A stretch of 64,000 nucleotides of DNA, from contig OX459097.1 of the NCBI GenBank assembly GCA_949775045.1, positions 15,474,710 to 15,538,709 on the forward strand. Direction: 5' to 3'. The stretch is from Metridium senile (Eukaryota; Cnidaria; Anthozoa; Actiniaria; Metridiidae). The position numbers and the translations under genes were made by a program. Shown piece after piece: positions 37,501 through 40,196 of the stretch (within the stretch, counting starts at the first letter, position 1; each line of letters starts with the position of its first letter). A model generated the notes under the pieces. That model had not been told where the DNA came from. It ran no database searches and saw nothing but the letters and a program-made list of their open reading frames with translations.

Positions 37501-37914
37501 CACATAAGAAAGTGTCAACGTAAACATTTCTTAACATTTAAAGAGATAAAAAGTCGAAAAAAGCATTCGTCCTGGCAAAACATGCGATGTGATCTACTTG
37601 CAGCGAAACCGTTTTAATTCATGCACATGACGTAATAGCCGTCATTTGCTTTGCTAAAATTGAAGTTGAAATTAATGATTTAACATTTTGAAATTGTACA
37701 CAAAAATTGATTTTGCAAAGGGATGAAACATTGACTATTTGGTGGAAACATTTAATTATAGTTTATTAGCATTACCACTATCGTATTCGTTCTCTAACTG
37801 GTCAAACGCTTTCTTTGCCTTAACGCTATCATCAAGGTCCAGCTTGTCCACATTTGCCAAGCAGTAAAACTTGTCTCCCTTGTTTGCCAAGGCACGACGC
37901 CATAACAACTCCAC
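2349..37914 (-). CDS. rnf213: RNF213 (mysterin)-like giant AAA+ E3 ligase gene, 40 exons, partial
   Basis: Forty minus-strand exons, each listed below, join with GT-AG borders and matching phases into 2,602 open codons. The order of landmarks matches RNF213: degenerate AAA2 P-loop (KRSGTGKT), AAA3 Walker A/B (GETGCGKT, LFFDEVN), AAA4 Walker A/B (GKPGSSKS, VVVLDEVG), GLGTHRVKC, FPIPLINRLEKH, FLDRDGNL, CNSFF and the VDKTPV segment. RNF213 proteins are cytosolic, dynein-like AAA+ motors fused to an E3 ligase module and act on lipid droplets and intracellular pathogens. Vertebrate RNF213 is about 5,200 residues, so roughly half is present. The 3' exons (including the RZ finger) lie left of the window. 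The 5' half is absent to the right, at least to 64 kb. No RING is found between exons 36 and 37. Frame integrity argues for a functional gene or recent paralogue rather than a pseudogene. Confidence 0.95.
2595..2815. repeat. GGTT-rich degenerate simple repeat
   Basis: Irregular runs of TTGGTTGGTT and TTAGTTGG in the intron between exons 39 and 40. A similar run is at 22,565-22,665. Confidence 0.7.
2983..3405 (-). CDS. rnf213: rnf213-like exon 39
   Basis: 141 codons: DSIAAEMTQRNFSRLDVLIG, YLLKQLARRYGGAVV, WLIPRDLEGFQ. Acceptor ttctag, donor GTAAGA. Confidence 0.93.
3406..4181. other. Intron 38/39, no feature seen
   Basis: An open frame at 3438-3629 on the minus strand was examined. The flanking exons already join in phase (CIE|DSIAAE, as in RNF213), so it is treated as intron. 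Confidence 0.6.
4182..4305 (-). CDS. rnf213: rnf213-like exon 38
   Basis: Encodes DKRSDDCVKKYIQRYLAEAR and LTMDCIE, in phase with exons 37 and 39. Acceptor gatag, donor GTACGT. Confidence 0.88.
4375..4700. repeat. Possible decayed pogo/Tigger-like fragment
   Basis: Contains CTCTAAACCGGACATG and similar Tigger-terminus-like strings, and a short minus-strand frame (LLHSILEAGTNFKPKTSRRV) unrelated to RNF213. Weak support: no pair of ends was found. Confidence 0.3.
4684..4746. repeat. Short tandem repeat, about 18 bp
   Basis: Four partly decayed copies of TCATCGAGTTGATATC in the intron between exons 37 and 38. Confidence 0.75.
4856..5101 (-). CDS. rnf213: rnf213-like exon 37, first after the expected RING
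   Basis: KPRSDVNELRRRCNSFFMEL, LLCFGDK, FSPFPDFEVDKTPVVRSFLL. The CNSFF and VDKTPV blocks are the sequence that directly follows the RING in vertebrate RNF213. Acceptor actcag, donor GTACGT. Confidence 0.93.
5179..5295. repeat. (AAC)n/(AAT)n microsatellite
   Basis: A run of AAC followed by AAT triplets in the intron that occupies the expected RING position. Confidence 0.9.
5690..5815. repeat. Partial copy of the 8.1-kb fold-back MITE
   Basis: Shares TAGCCTCTCAT, an inverted copy of GACTGGCTAG and CGCCATATTTCGATTTGGTC with 8115-8270. It lies in the same intron as the missing RING. Confidence 0.65.
5924..6012 (-). CDS. rnf213: rnf213-like exon 36, last before the expected RING
   Basis: 29 codons plus AG: ALDDQTDFSNATSIEAVQLF, ending EAFS. 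Acceptor aaaag, donor GTATTT. In vertebrates the RING finger follows within a few residues; here the AG joins C of exon 37 to give Ser. Confidence 0.83.
6465..6579 (-). CDS. rnf213: rnf213-like exon 35
   Basis: 38 codons, PLWERITAIRLFIEHVYPRK. The LFIEHV block matches RNF213 just N-terminal of the RING region. Acceptor tcctag, donor GTAGGT. Confidence 0.88.
6590..6860. repeat. GACA/GATA-rich simple repeat
   Basis: Irregular GACAGACAGACG and ATAGATAGATAC runs in the intron between exons 34 and 35. Confidence 0.8.
6981..7180 (-). CDS. rnf213: rnf213-like exon 34
   Basis: Encodes TLDAIALLMCLESL and NWCEQVISVRAP. Acceptor tttcag, donor GTAGGT. Confidence 0.87.
7292..7483. mobile_element. Fold-back MITE, 192 bp
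   Basis: Terminal inverted repeats of about 37 bp start ACCGCTGTACTATTTGACAA and end with the complement (TTGTCAAAAAGTACAGCGGT). No coding sequence. Confidence 0.8.
7632..7847 (-). CDS. rnf213: rnf213-like exon 33
   Basis: 72 codons, FPDVALVHEAFSRIEVRLAC and CQPDIVPKLRVVFK. Acceptor gttcag, donor GTAAGA, phase 0. Confidence 0.87.
8115..8270. mobile_element. Fold-back MITE, about 155 bp
   Basis: The left arm CACCAAATCGAAATATGGCG is inverted at the right as CGCCATATTTCGATTCGGTC. A second inverted pair (GACTCACTAGCCTC and GAGGCTAGTCAGTC) lies inside. Family member at 5.7 kb. Confidence 0.8.
8679..8842 (-). CDS. rnf213: rnf213-like exon 32
   Basis: 54 codons, SSNDSVVECLRRMMAHSDVS and RYIHDFVHMNY. 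Acceptor tttctag, donor GTATGA. Confidence 0.87.
8890..9050. repeat. (GAT)n degenerate microsatellite
   Basis: Irregular GATGATGAT in intron 31/32. Similar blocks lie at 7,505-7,600 and 10,600-10,710. Confidence 0.8.
9122..9583 (-). CDS. rnf213: rnf213-like exon 31
   Basis: Encodes SFPHVLISRVHELL, GTYRKALWRKIQNAIVPILS, ELIAFLDRDGNLDLL and LLPFSWLIKERVDNMWERAK. Acceptor ttgcag, donor GTAAAG. Confidence 0.95.
9584..10001. other. Intron 30/31, no feature seen
   Basis: AT-rich, with short TTTGTTTGTATTA repeats. No reading frame or inverted repeat recognised. Confidence 0.6.
10002..10498 (-). CDS. rnf213: rnf213-like exon 30
   Basis: 165 full codons: GLLIVQCIPGDLTFNLLACA, GYPDFVGFQGEQWESVHIDE, CIQSSAQRIVDSP and VILLELL, matching the RNF213 block after the AAA core. 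Acceptor tttaag, donor GTGAGT. The last C plus AC of exon 31 gives His. Confidence 0.93.
10775..10911 (-). CDS. rnf213: rnf213-like exon 29
   Basis: Encodes THSRLLSEENLDEVAKALDL and LQQFQTEQQF. Acceptor ttcacag, donor GTATGT. Confidence 0.88.
11198..11383 (-). CDS. rnf213: rnf213-like exon 28
   Basis: 62 codons, including CCTPDAIARL, YFEEQYHSSLADFLQ. Acceptor ttgtag, donor GTATAC. Two decayed tandem copies of its 5' border lie in the intron just upstream. Confidence 0.9.
11370..11917. repeat. Triplicated exon 28 acceptor region, about 200 bp tandem copies
   Basis: The string TAGAACCTACAACAAAA, which is the exon 28 border and its intron, recurs near 11,380, 11,560 and 11,780. Each copy is followed by the same diverged block (ACCCACANGATCAAAT, then TTTGCGCYCTATTT). 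Two extra decoy acceptors therefore lie upstream of the real one. Confidence 0.8.
11917..12220 (-). mobile_element. tRNA-derived SINE
   Basis: Read on the minus strand from 12,220, it opens with a tRNA-like head: A-box-like TGGCCGAGTGG (12,202-12,212) and B box GGTTCGATTCC (12,159-12,169). A body with CTCCGGGTTATCCGG follows, and a tail of ATT and ATCTT repeats. It is inserted in the third copy of the exon 28 triplication. Confidence 0.88.
12440..12575 (-). CDS. rnf213: rnf213-like exon 27
   Basis: Encodes KFTIGDAFVGYHEDTIPSVV and FQVCSSLRQDG. Acceptor ttccag, donor GTAAGT. Confidence 0.92.
13160..13400. repeat. Dispersed repeat, copy 1
   Basis: ATGCTCCGTTTTACGGGTAT, then AAAGCTAC twice, and GAGGTCACTG. 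The same order occurs at 27,930-28,100. Function unknown. The rest of intron 26/27 shows nothing. Confidence 0.7.
13442..13633 (-). CDS. rnf213: rnf213-like exon 26
   Basis: Encodes LIVIAEKSTVYTDFPIPLIN, then RLEKHFL. Acceptor ttttag, donor GTATGT. Confidence 0.95.
13670..14195. repeat. (ATTC)n microsatellite
   Basis: Long runs of CATT/CATC tetramers. Plus-strand frames through it (SFIHSFIHSFI) are translation of the repeat. Confidence 0.92.
14210..14295 (-). CDS. rnf213: rnf213-like exon 25
   Basis: Encodes YYVHFGGNKYVDLGLGTHRV. Acceptor tttaag, donor GTAATT. AG|G completes Arg with exon 26. Confidence 0.95.
14684..14791 (-). CDS. rnf213: rnf213-like exon 24
   Basis: 36 codons: CRNINDIKVCMETGRTVILL through LYDALNQ. 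Acceptor ttccag, donor GTTAGT. Confidence 0.95.
14880..15320. repeat. (GAT)n degenerate microsatellite
   Basis: Imperfect GAT/AAT triplets filling intron 23/24. The Asp-rich frame is a repeat artefact. Confidence 0.85.
15345..15495 (-). CDS. rnf213: rnf213-like exon 23
   Basis: Encodes DSRYLLILTENHAALTIVQQ and the strongly conserved IFGSSFPKDLEYTQ. Acceptor tctcag, donor GTCAGC. Confidence 0.95.
15643..15707 (-). CDS. rnf213: rnf213-like exon 22
   Basis: A 65-nt exon, DDRIFSSFDLIKSSLDKDPS. Acceptor ttccag, donor GTAAGT. GA|G joins exon 23. Confidence 0.85.
15973..16138 (-). CDS. rnf213: rnf213-like exon 21
   Basis: The first base completes Cys, then LIKMIYSKAK and YAVRRNFGG follow. The acceptor ttttaag was preferred over a second AG nine bases downstream, because only the first keeps phase with exon 20. 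Confidence 0.88.
16203..16456. repeat. (ATC/ACC)n microsatellite, left half
   Basis: Interrupted at 16,457 by the 5-kb inserted element and continued at 21,457-21,565, so the two halves probably were one block. Confidence 0.8.
17000..18340. other. Interior of the 5-kb insertion, no feature seen
   Basis: No long reading frame, RNA gene or repeat pair recognised. Confidence 0.5.
18345..18690. repeat. Block of repeated TAGTRTTC motifs with a perfect hairpin
   Basis: Variants of CTGTAGTATTCAAG recur about eight times in both orientations. At 18,439-18,467 TCTGTAGTGTTCA pairs perfectly with its complement over a 3-nt loop. Confidence 0.65.
19829..19883. repeat. Imperfect hairpin
   Basis: AAGTGTGAATATGGTGTGAA and the complementary arm CACATTATATTCACACCTT, with an 8-nt loop. 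Confidence 0.6.
20004..21139. repeat. Tandem duplication, 509-bp unit, about 2.2 copies
   Basis: The unit starts TGGTTTTGCAGAGCAGTCAG at 20,004, 20,513 and 21,022. Copies differ by a few substitutions and small indels. No gene recognised inside. Confidence 0.9.
21585..21743 (-). CDS. rnf213: rnf213-like exon 20
   Basis: Encodes GICASDKNVQERV and KDEFFGLRDFY. Donor GTAATT opens a 5.4-kb intron that contains a large inserted element. The split codon TG|C joins exon 21. Confidence 0.92.
22070..22425 (-). CDS. rnf213: rnf213-like exon 19: AAA4 Walker B
   Basis: Encodes QCSPLSTPEGIQETF, Walker B VVVLDEVGLAEDSP, LKTLHPLLEDG and ISNWALDPAKMNRGI. Acceptor tcgcag, donor GTGAGT. Confidence 0.97.
22685..22907 (-). 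CDS. rnf213: rnf213-like exon 18: AAA4 Walker A
   Basis: Encodes ALCENVFMMVVCIELRIPLF and the P-loop GKPGSSKSLAKT of AAA4. Acceptor aacag, donor GTAAAA. Confidence 0.96.
23231..23517. mobile_element. MITE with TTAA duplication, 287 bp
   Basis: TTAA at 23,227-23,230 and 23,518-23,521 flank inverted ends GAAAGTGATGACGAGAAGCC and GGCTTTTCGTCATCACTTTC. Consistent with piggyBac- or Kolobok-type mobilisation (inference). Confidence 0.8.
23591..23751 (-). CDS. rnf213: rnf213-like exon 17
   Basis: Encodes DPVTWSLILAIGVCYHA through LQEIS. Acceptor tttag. Donor GTGTGA was chosen because it joins in phase to exon 18 (CG|C). Confidence 0.88.
23948..24601 (-). CDS. rnf213: rnf213-like exon 16 with a long acidic insertion
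   Basis: 218 codons. It opens with the conserved DECSFVSLRDVERTM and WFYEHREVF. About 180 residues of Ser/Asp/Glu-rich, apparently disordered sequence follow (PSTSG twice, ESDDDNAIEDD, YDSDDDDANK), before exon 17 resumes the conserved VTWSLILAIGVCYHA. The insertion sits between the AAA3 and AAA4 units and looks lineage-specific. Confidence 0.9.
24915..25013 (-). CDS. rnf213: rnf213-like exon 15
   Basis: 33 codons, including NLVEAIARVLAKSQQFMREQ. Acceptor aattag, donor GTAATA, phase 0 at both ends. Confidence 0.85.
25040..25380. repeat. Purine-only strand-asymmetric tract
   Basis: GGAAGGGA, GCAAAGGA and AGAGGAGG repeats, almost all purine on the plus strand, in intron 14/15. Confidence 0.8.
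25499..25542. repeat. Poly-C tract
   Basis: CCCTCCCCCCTCC followed by about 30 consecutive C; G-rich on the transcribed RNF213 sense strand. Confidence 0.95.
25740..25873 (-). CDS. rnf213: rnf213-like exon 14
   Basis: Encodes RVPLRHLVYRVHALPESM, WDFGQL and IRQMVKRH, the end of the AAA3 unit. Acceptor tcttag, donor GTAAGT. Confidence 0.92.
25944..26026 (-). CDS. rnf213: rnf213-like exon 13
   Basis: Encodes HTDTMIKKLESAGLGYSV. Acceptor tttgcag, donor GTAGGT. Split codons on both sides agree with exons 12 and 14. Confidence 0.9.
26270..26562. repeat. (TGT/TGC)n imperfect microsatellite
   Basis: TTGTTGTTG, TGGTGGTGG runs in intron 12/13. The Val- and Leu-rich frames across it are repeat translations. 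Confidence 0.9.
26578..26813 (-). CDS. rnf213: rnf213-like exon 12: AAA3 Walker B
   Basis: Starts IHGGTT, carries Walker B ETVLFFDEVNTTEAL (DE pair intact) and ends IAACNPYRK, a sensor-like strand. Acceptor tgcacag, donor GTATGT. Confidence 0.96.
26870..27140. repeat. AAAC/GAAC-rich simple sequence
   Basis: Irregular CAAACAAACGAAC-type repeats in intron 11/12. Confidence 0.6.
27309..27426 (-). CDS. rnf213: rnf213-like exon 11: AAA3 Walker A
   Basis: Encodes CGIPVVIMGETGCGKTKLIR: an intact P-loop, GETGCGKT, of the third AAA unit, one of the two catalytically active units known in RNF213. Acceptor atgtag, donor GTATCA. Confidence 0.96.
27561..27683 (-). CDS. rnf213: rnf213-like exon 10
   Basis: Encodes LAKITKICQVLGVEW and AKKIMAIHMRF, leading directly into the AAA3 nucleotide-binding site. 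Acceptor ttttcag, donor GTCTAT. Confidence 0.9.
27930..28100. repeat. Dispersed repeat, copy 2
   Basis: GTGCTCCGTTTTGCGGGTAT, AAAGCTAC twice, GAGGTCACTG: same layout as 13,160-13,400. The following 1 kb of intron shows nothing recognisable. Confidence 0.7.
29108..29293. mobile_element. Fold-back MITE, 186 bp
   Basis: ACAAATTGCACATGG and CCATGTGCAATTTGT at the ends, with inner arms GACACACTCTTGACGTCATA and the complement. Nearly a full palindrome. Confidence 0.85.
29344..29541 (-). CDS. rnf213: rnf213-like exon 9
   Basis: Encodes PHPYLFFNHPDRQTFTFFGF, one of the best RNF213 landmarks. Acceptor tttgtag, donor GTACAA. Confidence 0.93.
29600..30705. mobile_element. Fold-back element with TTA duplication, 1.1 kb
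   Basis: TTA at 29,597-29,599 and 30,706-30,708 flank inverted arms of about 300-340 bp that begin CCAGAAATCAGGGACAAAAT. The centre has several TTTAAAACTTTATCG repeats in both orientations. A TTA duplication fits PIF/Harbinger-type elements (inference). Confidence 0.8.
30709..30850 (+). mobile_element. SINE body fragment
   Basis: Shares TTCTCCGGGTTATCCGG, then CTTCCTCCCTC and the following block, with the SINE at 11,917-12,220 but lacks the tRNA-like head. Directly abuts the fold-back element. Confidence 0.65.
31061..31170 (-). CDS. rnf213: rnf213-like exon 8
   Basis: Encodes DFSTRSLGEQ, an acidic stretch and QFQLRRKWES. Ends AG, completing Ser with exon 9. Donor GTTTCT. Confidence 0.88.
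31321..31513 (-). CDS. rnf213: rnf213-like exon 7
   Basis: Encodes YCGVQDPSWSELQHFVQFL and GFRLFVVKFM, strongly conserved RNF213 blocks. Acceptor tttacag, donor GTATAA. Confidence 0.92.
31755..32081. mobile_element. hAT-like MITE, 327 bp
   Basis: An 8-bp duplication CAGTGATT (31,747-31,754 and 32,082-32,089) flanks inverted ends CCTGGGGGTACTCTC and AGAGTACCCTCTCGGG. An 8-bp duplication is typical of hAT elements. Confidence 0.85.
32182..32368 (-). CDS. rnf213: rnf213-like exon 6
   Basis: Encodes IPDTKEFVPLFNKGKF and FQYLYFLEEQPELLHHF. Acceptor ttttag, donor GTAAGA. The last two bases (AT) complete ATG with exon 7. Confidence 0.85.
32704..32806 (-). CDS. rnf213: rnf213-like exon 5
   Basis: 34 codons plus 1 nt, RKTWGTVHHHFYNELPS. 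Acceptor tttacag, donor GTATTT. The intron before it holds the GCAAGGAA minisatellite. Confidence 0.8.
32849..33127. repeat. (GCAAGGAA)n minisatellite
   Basis: 8-bp units, pure at first, shifting to GCAACGAA, in intron 4/5. Lys/Gln- and Leu-rich frames over it are artefacts. Confidence 0.95.
33228..33368 (-). CDS. rnf213: rnf213-like exon 4
   Basis: 47 codons, VESGLDSLLFNLFYLGS through AENVPNM, with GRVWKRNPHDLYVIEM as in RNF213. Acceptor ttatag, donor GTAACT, both phase 0. Confidence 0.88.
33369..33848. other. Intron 3/4, no feature seen
   Basis: AT-rich. No repeat pair or reading frame beyond exon 3 shadows. Confidence 0.6.
33849..34119 (-). CDS. rnf213: rnf213-like exon 3: AAA2 P-loop
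   Basis: Encodes SVLVISSKRSGTGKTLMIQ. The GKT is kept, but the first Gly of the Walker A motif is replaced by Lys, as in the degenerate second AAA unit of RNF213. Donor GTAAGC follows FHFDVSPS. Confidence 0.92.
34380..34990. repeat. 66-bp minisatellite, about 9 copies
   Basis: The unit begins GAGTAACCACTACACAGTCG and ends at TTAGCTCAGATATT. 66 is divisible by three, so both strands show long open frames (22-residue repeats, such as VVTQISELIDEST). It lies in intron 2/3. Confidence 0.92.
35149..35383 (-). CDS. rnf213: rnf213-like exon 2
   Basis: Acceptor after a poly-T tract, donor GTATCA. It starts YQLVVICSSEQE and contains PRPNEVVVYLENYF, typical of the region just before the RNF213 AAA2 P-loop. 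Split codons join exon 1 (G|AA) and exon 3 (AG|G). Confidence 0.88.
35443..37439. mobile_element. Fold-back element with TTAA duplication, 2.0 kb
   Basis: TTAA at 35,439-35,442 and 37,440-37,443. Ends GGTGGCTCGAGGTAGTTTTG and the complement. Arms of about 850 bp, spacer about 285 bp (36,296-36,580). Matching open frames on the two arms are mirror images, not genes. It lies in intron 1/2. Confidence 0.88.
37776..37914 (-). CDS. rnf213: rnf213-like exon 1 of window
   Basis: Acceptor ttttccag, donor GTAATG. 46 codons plus 1 nt, containing LLWRRALANKGDKFYCL. It is the most 5' exon seen; the acceptor shows that more exons lie upstream, beyond the mobile-element cluster. Confidence 0.8.
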
Positions 37915-38170
37915 CTGGAAAACATTAAATGTTTTACTAACCTTTGATGATTCTTTTTTAGATATAGCTACGTGACCATTATCACAAACAGCAGCAACAT
38001 TATCATCACCATCAATATCATCATGAATTATCTTCATAATTATGATCATTTATTTTCTGTATCATCACCAGCAGCAGCAGCAACAACAGTATTTTCATCA
38101 ACTTCATCTACAGTATCATATCATCAGTATCATATCATCAGTATCATATCATCACCATAATCATCACCAA

Positions 38171-38788
38171 CACCATCACCATCACCATCACCATCACCAT
38201 CACCATCACCATCACCATCACCATCACCATCACCATCACCATCACCATCACCATCACCATCACCATCACCATCACCATCACCATCACCATCACCATCACC
38301 ATCACCATCACCATCACCATCACCATCACCATCACCATCACCATCACCATCACCATCACCATCACCATCACCATCACCATCACCATCACCATCACCATCA
38401 CCATCACCATCACCATCACCATCACCATCACCATCACCATCACCATCACCATCACCATCACCATCACCATCACCATCACCATCACCATCACCATCACCAT
38501 CACCATCACCATCACCATCACCATCACCATCACCATCACCATCACCATCACCATCACCATCACCATCACCATCACCATCACCATCACCATCACCATCACC
38601 ATCACCATCACCATCACCATCACCATCACCATCACCATCACCATCACCATCACCATCACCATCACCATCACCATCACCATCACCATCACCATCACCATCA
38701 CCATCACCATCACCATCACCATCACCATCACCATCACCATCACCATCACCATCACCATCACCATCACCATCACCATCACCATCACCAT
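38171..38788. repeat. (CACCAT)n array 1, about 103 copies
   Basis: Pure hexamer array after an ATC-rich lead-in (37,970-38,170); its right end abuts the LINE. Confidence 0.97.
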
Positions 38789-38798
38789 TGATTGGCAA

Positions 38799-40196
38799 AT
38801 GCAAGTCATGGCGAACGGTCACGGCGAAGAAGCGTCCGAAGCTTTTAACTCATTTATTGAAGTTTTCGAAGACAATCATAAAACTAAAATCAAATGGAAT
38901 AGTAATGAAGAAGACTTAAAGAAGTTCGTAGACAAAAACCTTAAACTTTGTGGAGTTTGGAGCTTTGTGCTCAGTAATGGCGGCTACCATTTCTTCAAGT
39001 GCTCTGCTGCCTCGATAAATTTCTATCCTGGCACGTGCACTCTTCTTGTCCAAGGCCCCAAAGCCGATGCCATCAGAAAGCGAATAATTGATAAATCCAA
39101 AAAAGAGCCTGTCAAAATAAATGATGAAATCTCTTGCCAGACTCAAAGTGAAAGTCGAAGTGCCGCTGTAGGTGATGAGTCTTCTTGTCATTCAGTCCCC
39201 TCTGATCAGCAATCTTCAATGGCGGCTCGAGATGACATTTCTGAAGTTTCATCCTGCAGTGAAGGCGACGATGACGATGACGAGTCTACCGATAGTGACG
39301 TTGAAGAGATTCAAAGCAAAGACAGTAAACATACTTGTAATTGCAGCGATATCATCAACTCTCTCAATCATAAACTCTCAAGACTTGAAGGAAAGTTCGA
39401 TACCTTTATCAACTCTCAAAATCTCTACCAACAAGACCTTGTTAGCAAAATAAAGTCACTCGAAGAAGAAAAAAGTGGTCTTATGATAGCTCTGCGAGTC
39501 CTTGCCAACTCCGCTCCATGCAACTCCAATCGTACAGATCCACCTCCTTCATCAAGCATATCTACAACACAGGCTAGTGAAAACCTTAGGGAAAGCTTTA
39601 TTGCTGGATCCCAATTCGTAGGTGACAACACTCAATCTACTACAAATAAGCCAGTCGACAAACCTGTCAGTAAATCCTTGAAATCCAACAACAAAGACGA
39701 AACTGATGTTATTATTATCGGTGACTCGATCACCAAAAACGTACAGGGACACAAGCTATCCCGTAAACTAAAAGTCAAGTCCGTCTCATTTCCTGGCGCT
39801 ACCATTGAAGACACAACCGATTTTATCAAGCCATACCTTAGACGGAAACCGAAGAATCTAATCATTCACGTTGGAACCAACAACATCAAGTCCGACAAAC
39901 CTAAATCTATCAAGAGCAAACTGGCCAATCTTATTCAAAACATCAAAAAAGATCATACAAGCGTTCGTATCGCAGTGTCGTCGTTAACCACAAGAAAGGA
40001 CGATCCAGCTCTAACAAGTAAGATTTCTTCAGTAAATAACTCTTTAGAACAGTACTGCAAATCGAATGATATCGATTTTATCAATAATAAAAGCGTTGAT
40101 AGTACTTGTATAAATAGAGGGGGTCTTCACCTAAATAGGCAAGGAACTGTTAACCTAGCTGCCAATTTTAGAAACTATTTACATAATCTGGTATGA
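38799..40196 (+). CDS. LINE ORF1 protein with SGNH/GDSL esterase domain
   Basis: 465 residues. The N-terminal domain (about 15-105) contains [20 protein letters not shown]. An acidic linker ([10 protein letters not shown]) follows, then a coiled coil (about 190-235, [13 protein letters not shown]), then an SGNH hydrolase domain with GDS at 308-310, GTNN at 359-362 and the catalytic His at 444 (GGLHLN). Esterase-type ORF1 is known from CR1-group LINEs, where ORF1 proteins bind the element RNA. The ATG at 38,799 has a second candidate at 38,808. It ends in TGA; the next frame continues in the same phase. Confidence 0.9.
   Translation: MQVMANGHGEEASEAFNSFIEVFEDNHKTKIKWNSNEEDLKKFVDKNLKLCGVWSFVLSNGGYHFFKCSAASINFYPGTCTLLVQGPKADAIRKRIIDKSKKEPVKINDEISCQTQSESRSAAVGDESSCHSVPSDQQSSMAARDDISEVSSCSEGDDDDDESTDSDVEEIQSKDSKHTCNCSDIINSLNHKLSRLEGKFDTFINSQNLYQQDLVSKIKSLEEEKSGLMIALRVLANSAPCNSNRTDPPPSSSISTTQASENLRESFIAGSQFVGDNTQSTTNKPVDKPVSKSLKSNNKDETDVIIIGDSITKNVQGHKLSRKLKVKSVSFPGATIEDTTDFIKPYLRRKPKNLIIHVGTNNIKSDKPKSIKSKLANLIQNIKKDHTSVRIAVSSLTTRKDDPALTSKISSVNNSLEQYCKSNDIDFINNKSVDSTCINRGGLHLNRQGTVNLAANFRNYLHNLV

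Noticed and set aside
38042..38822. Long poly-His, Asp-Gly and Met-Val reading frames over array 1 (likewise at 43.3, 47.8, 51.5 and 62.1 kb)
   Set aside because: A pure hexamer array gives open frames on both strands automatically. These are translations of (CACCAT)n, not genes.
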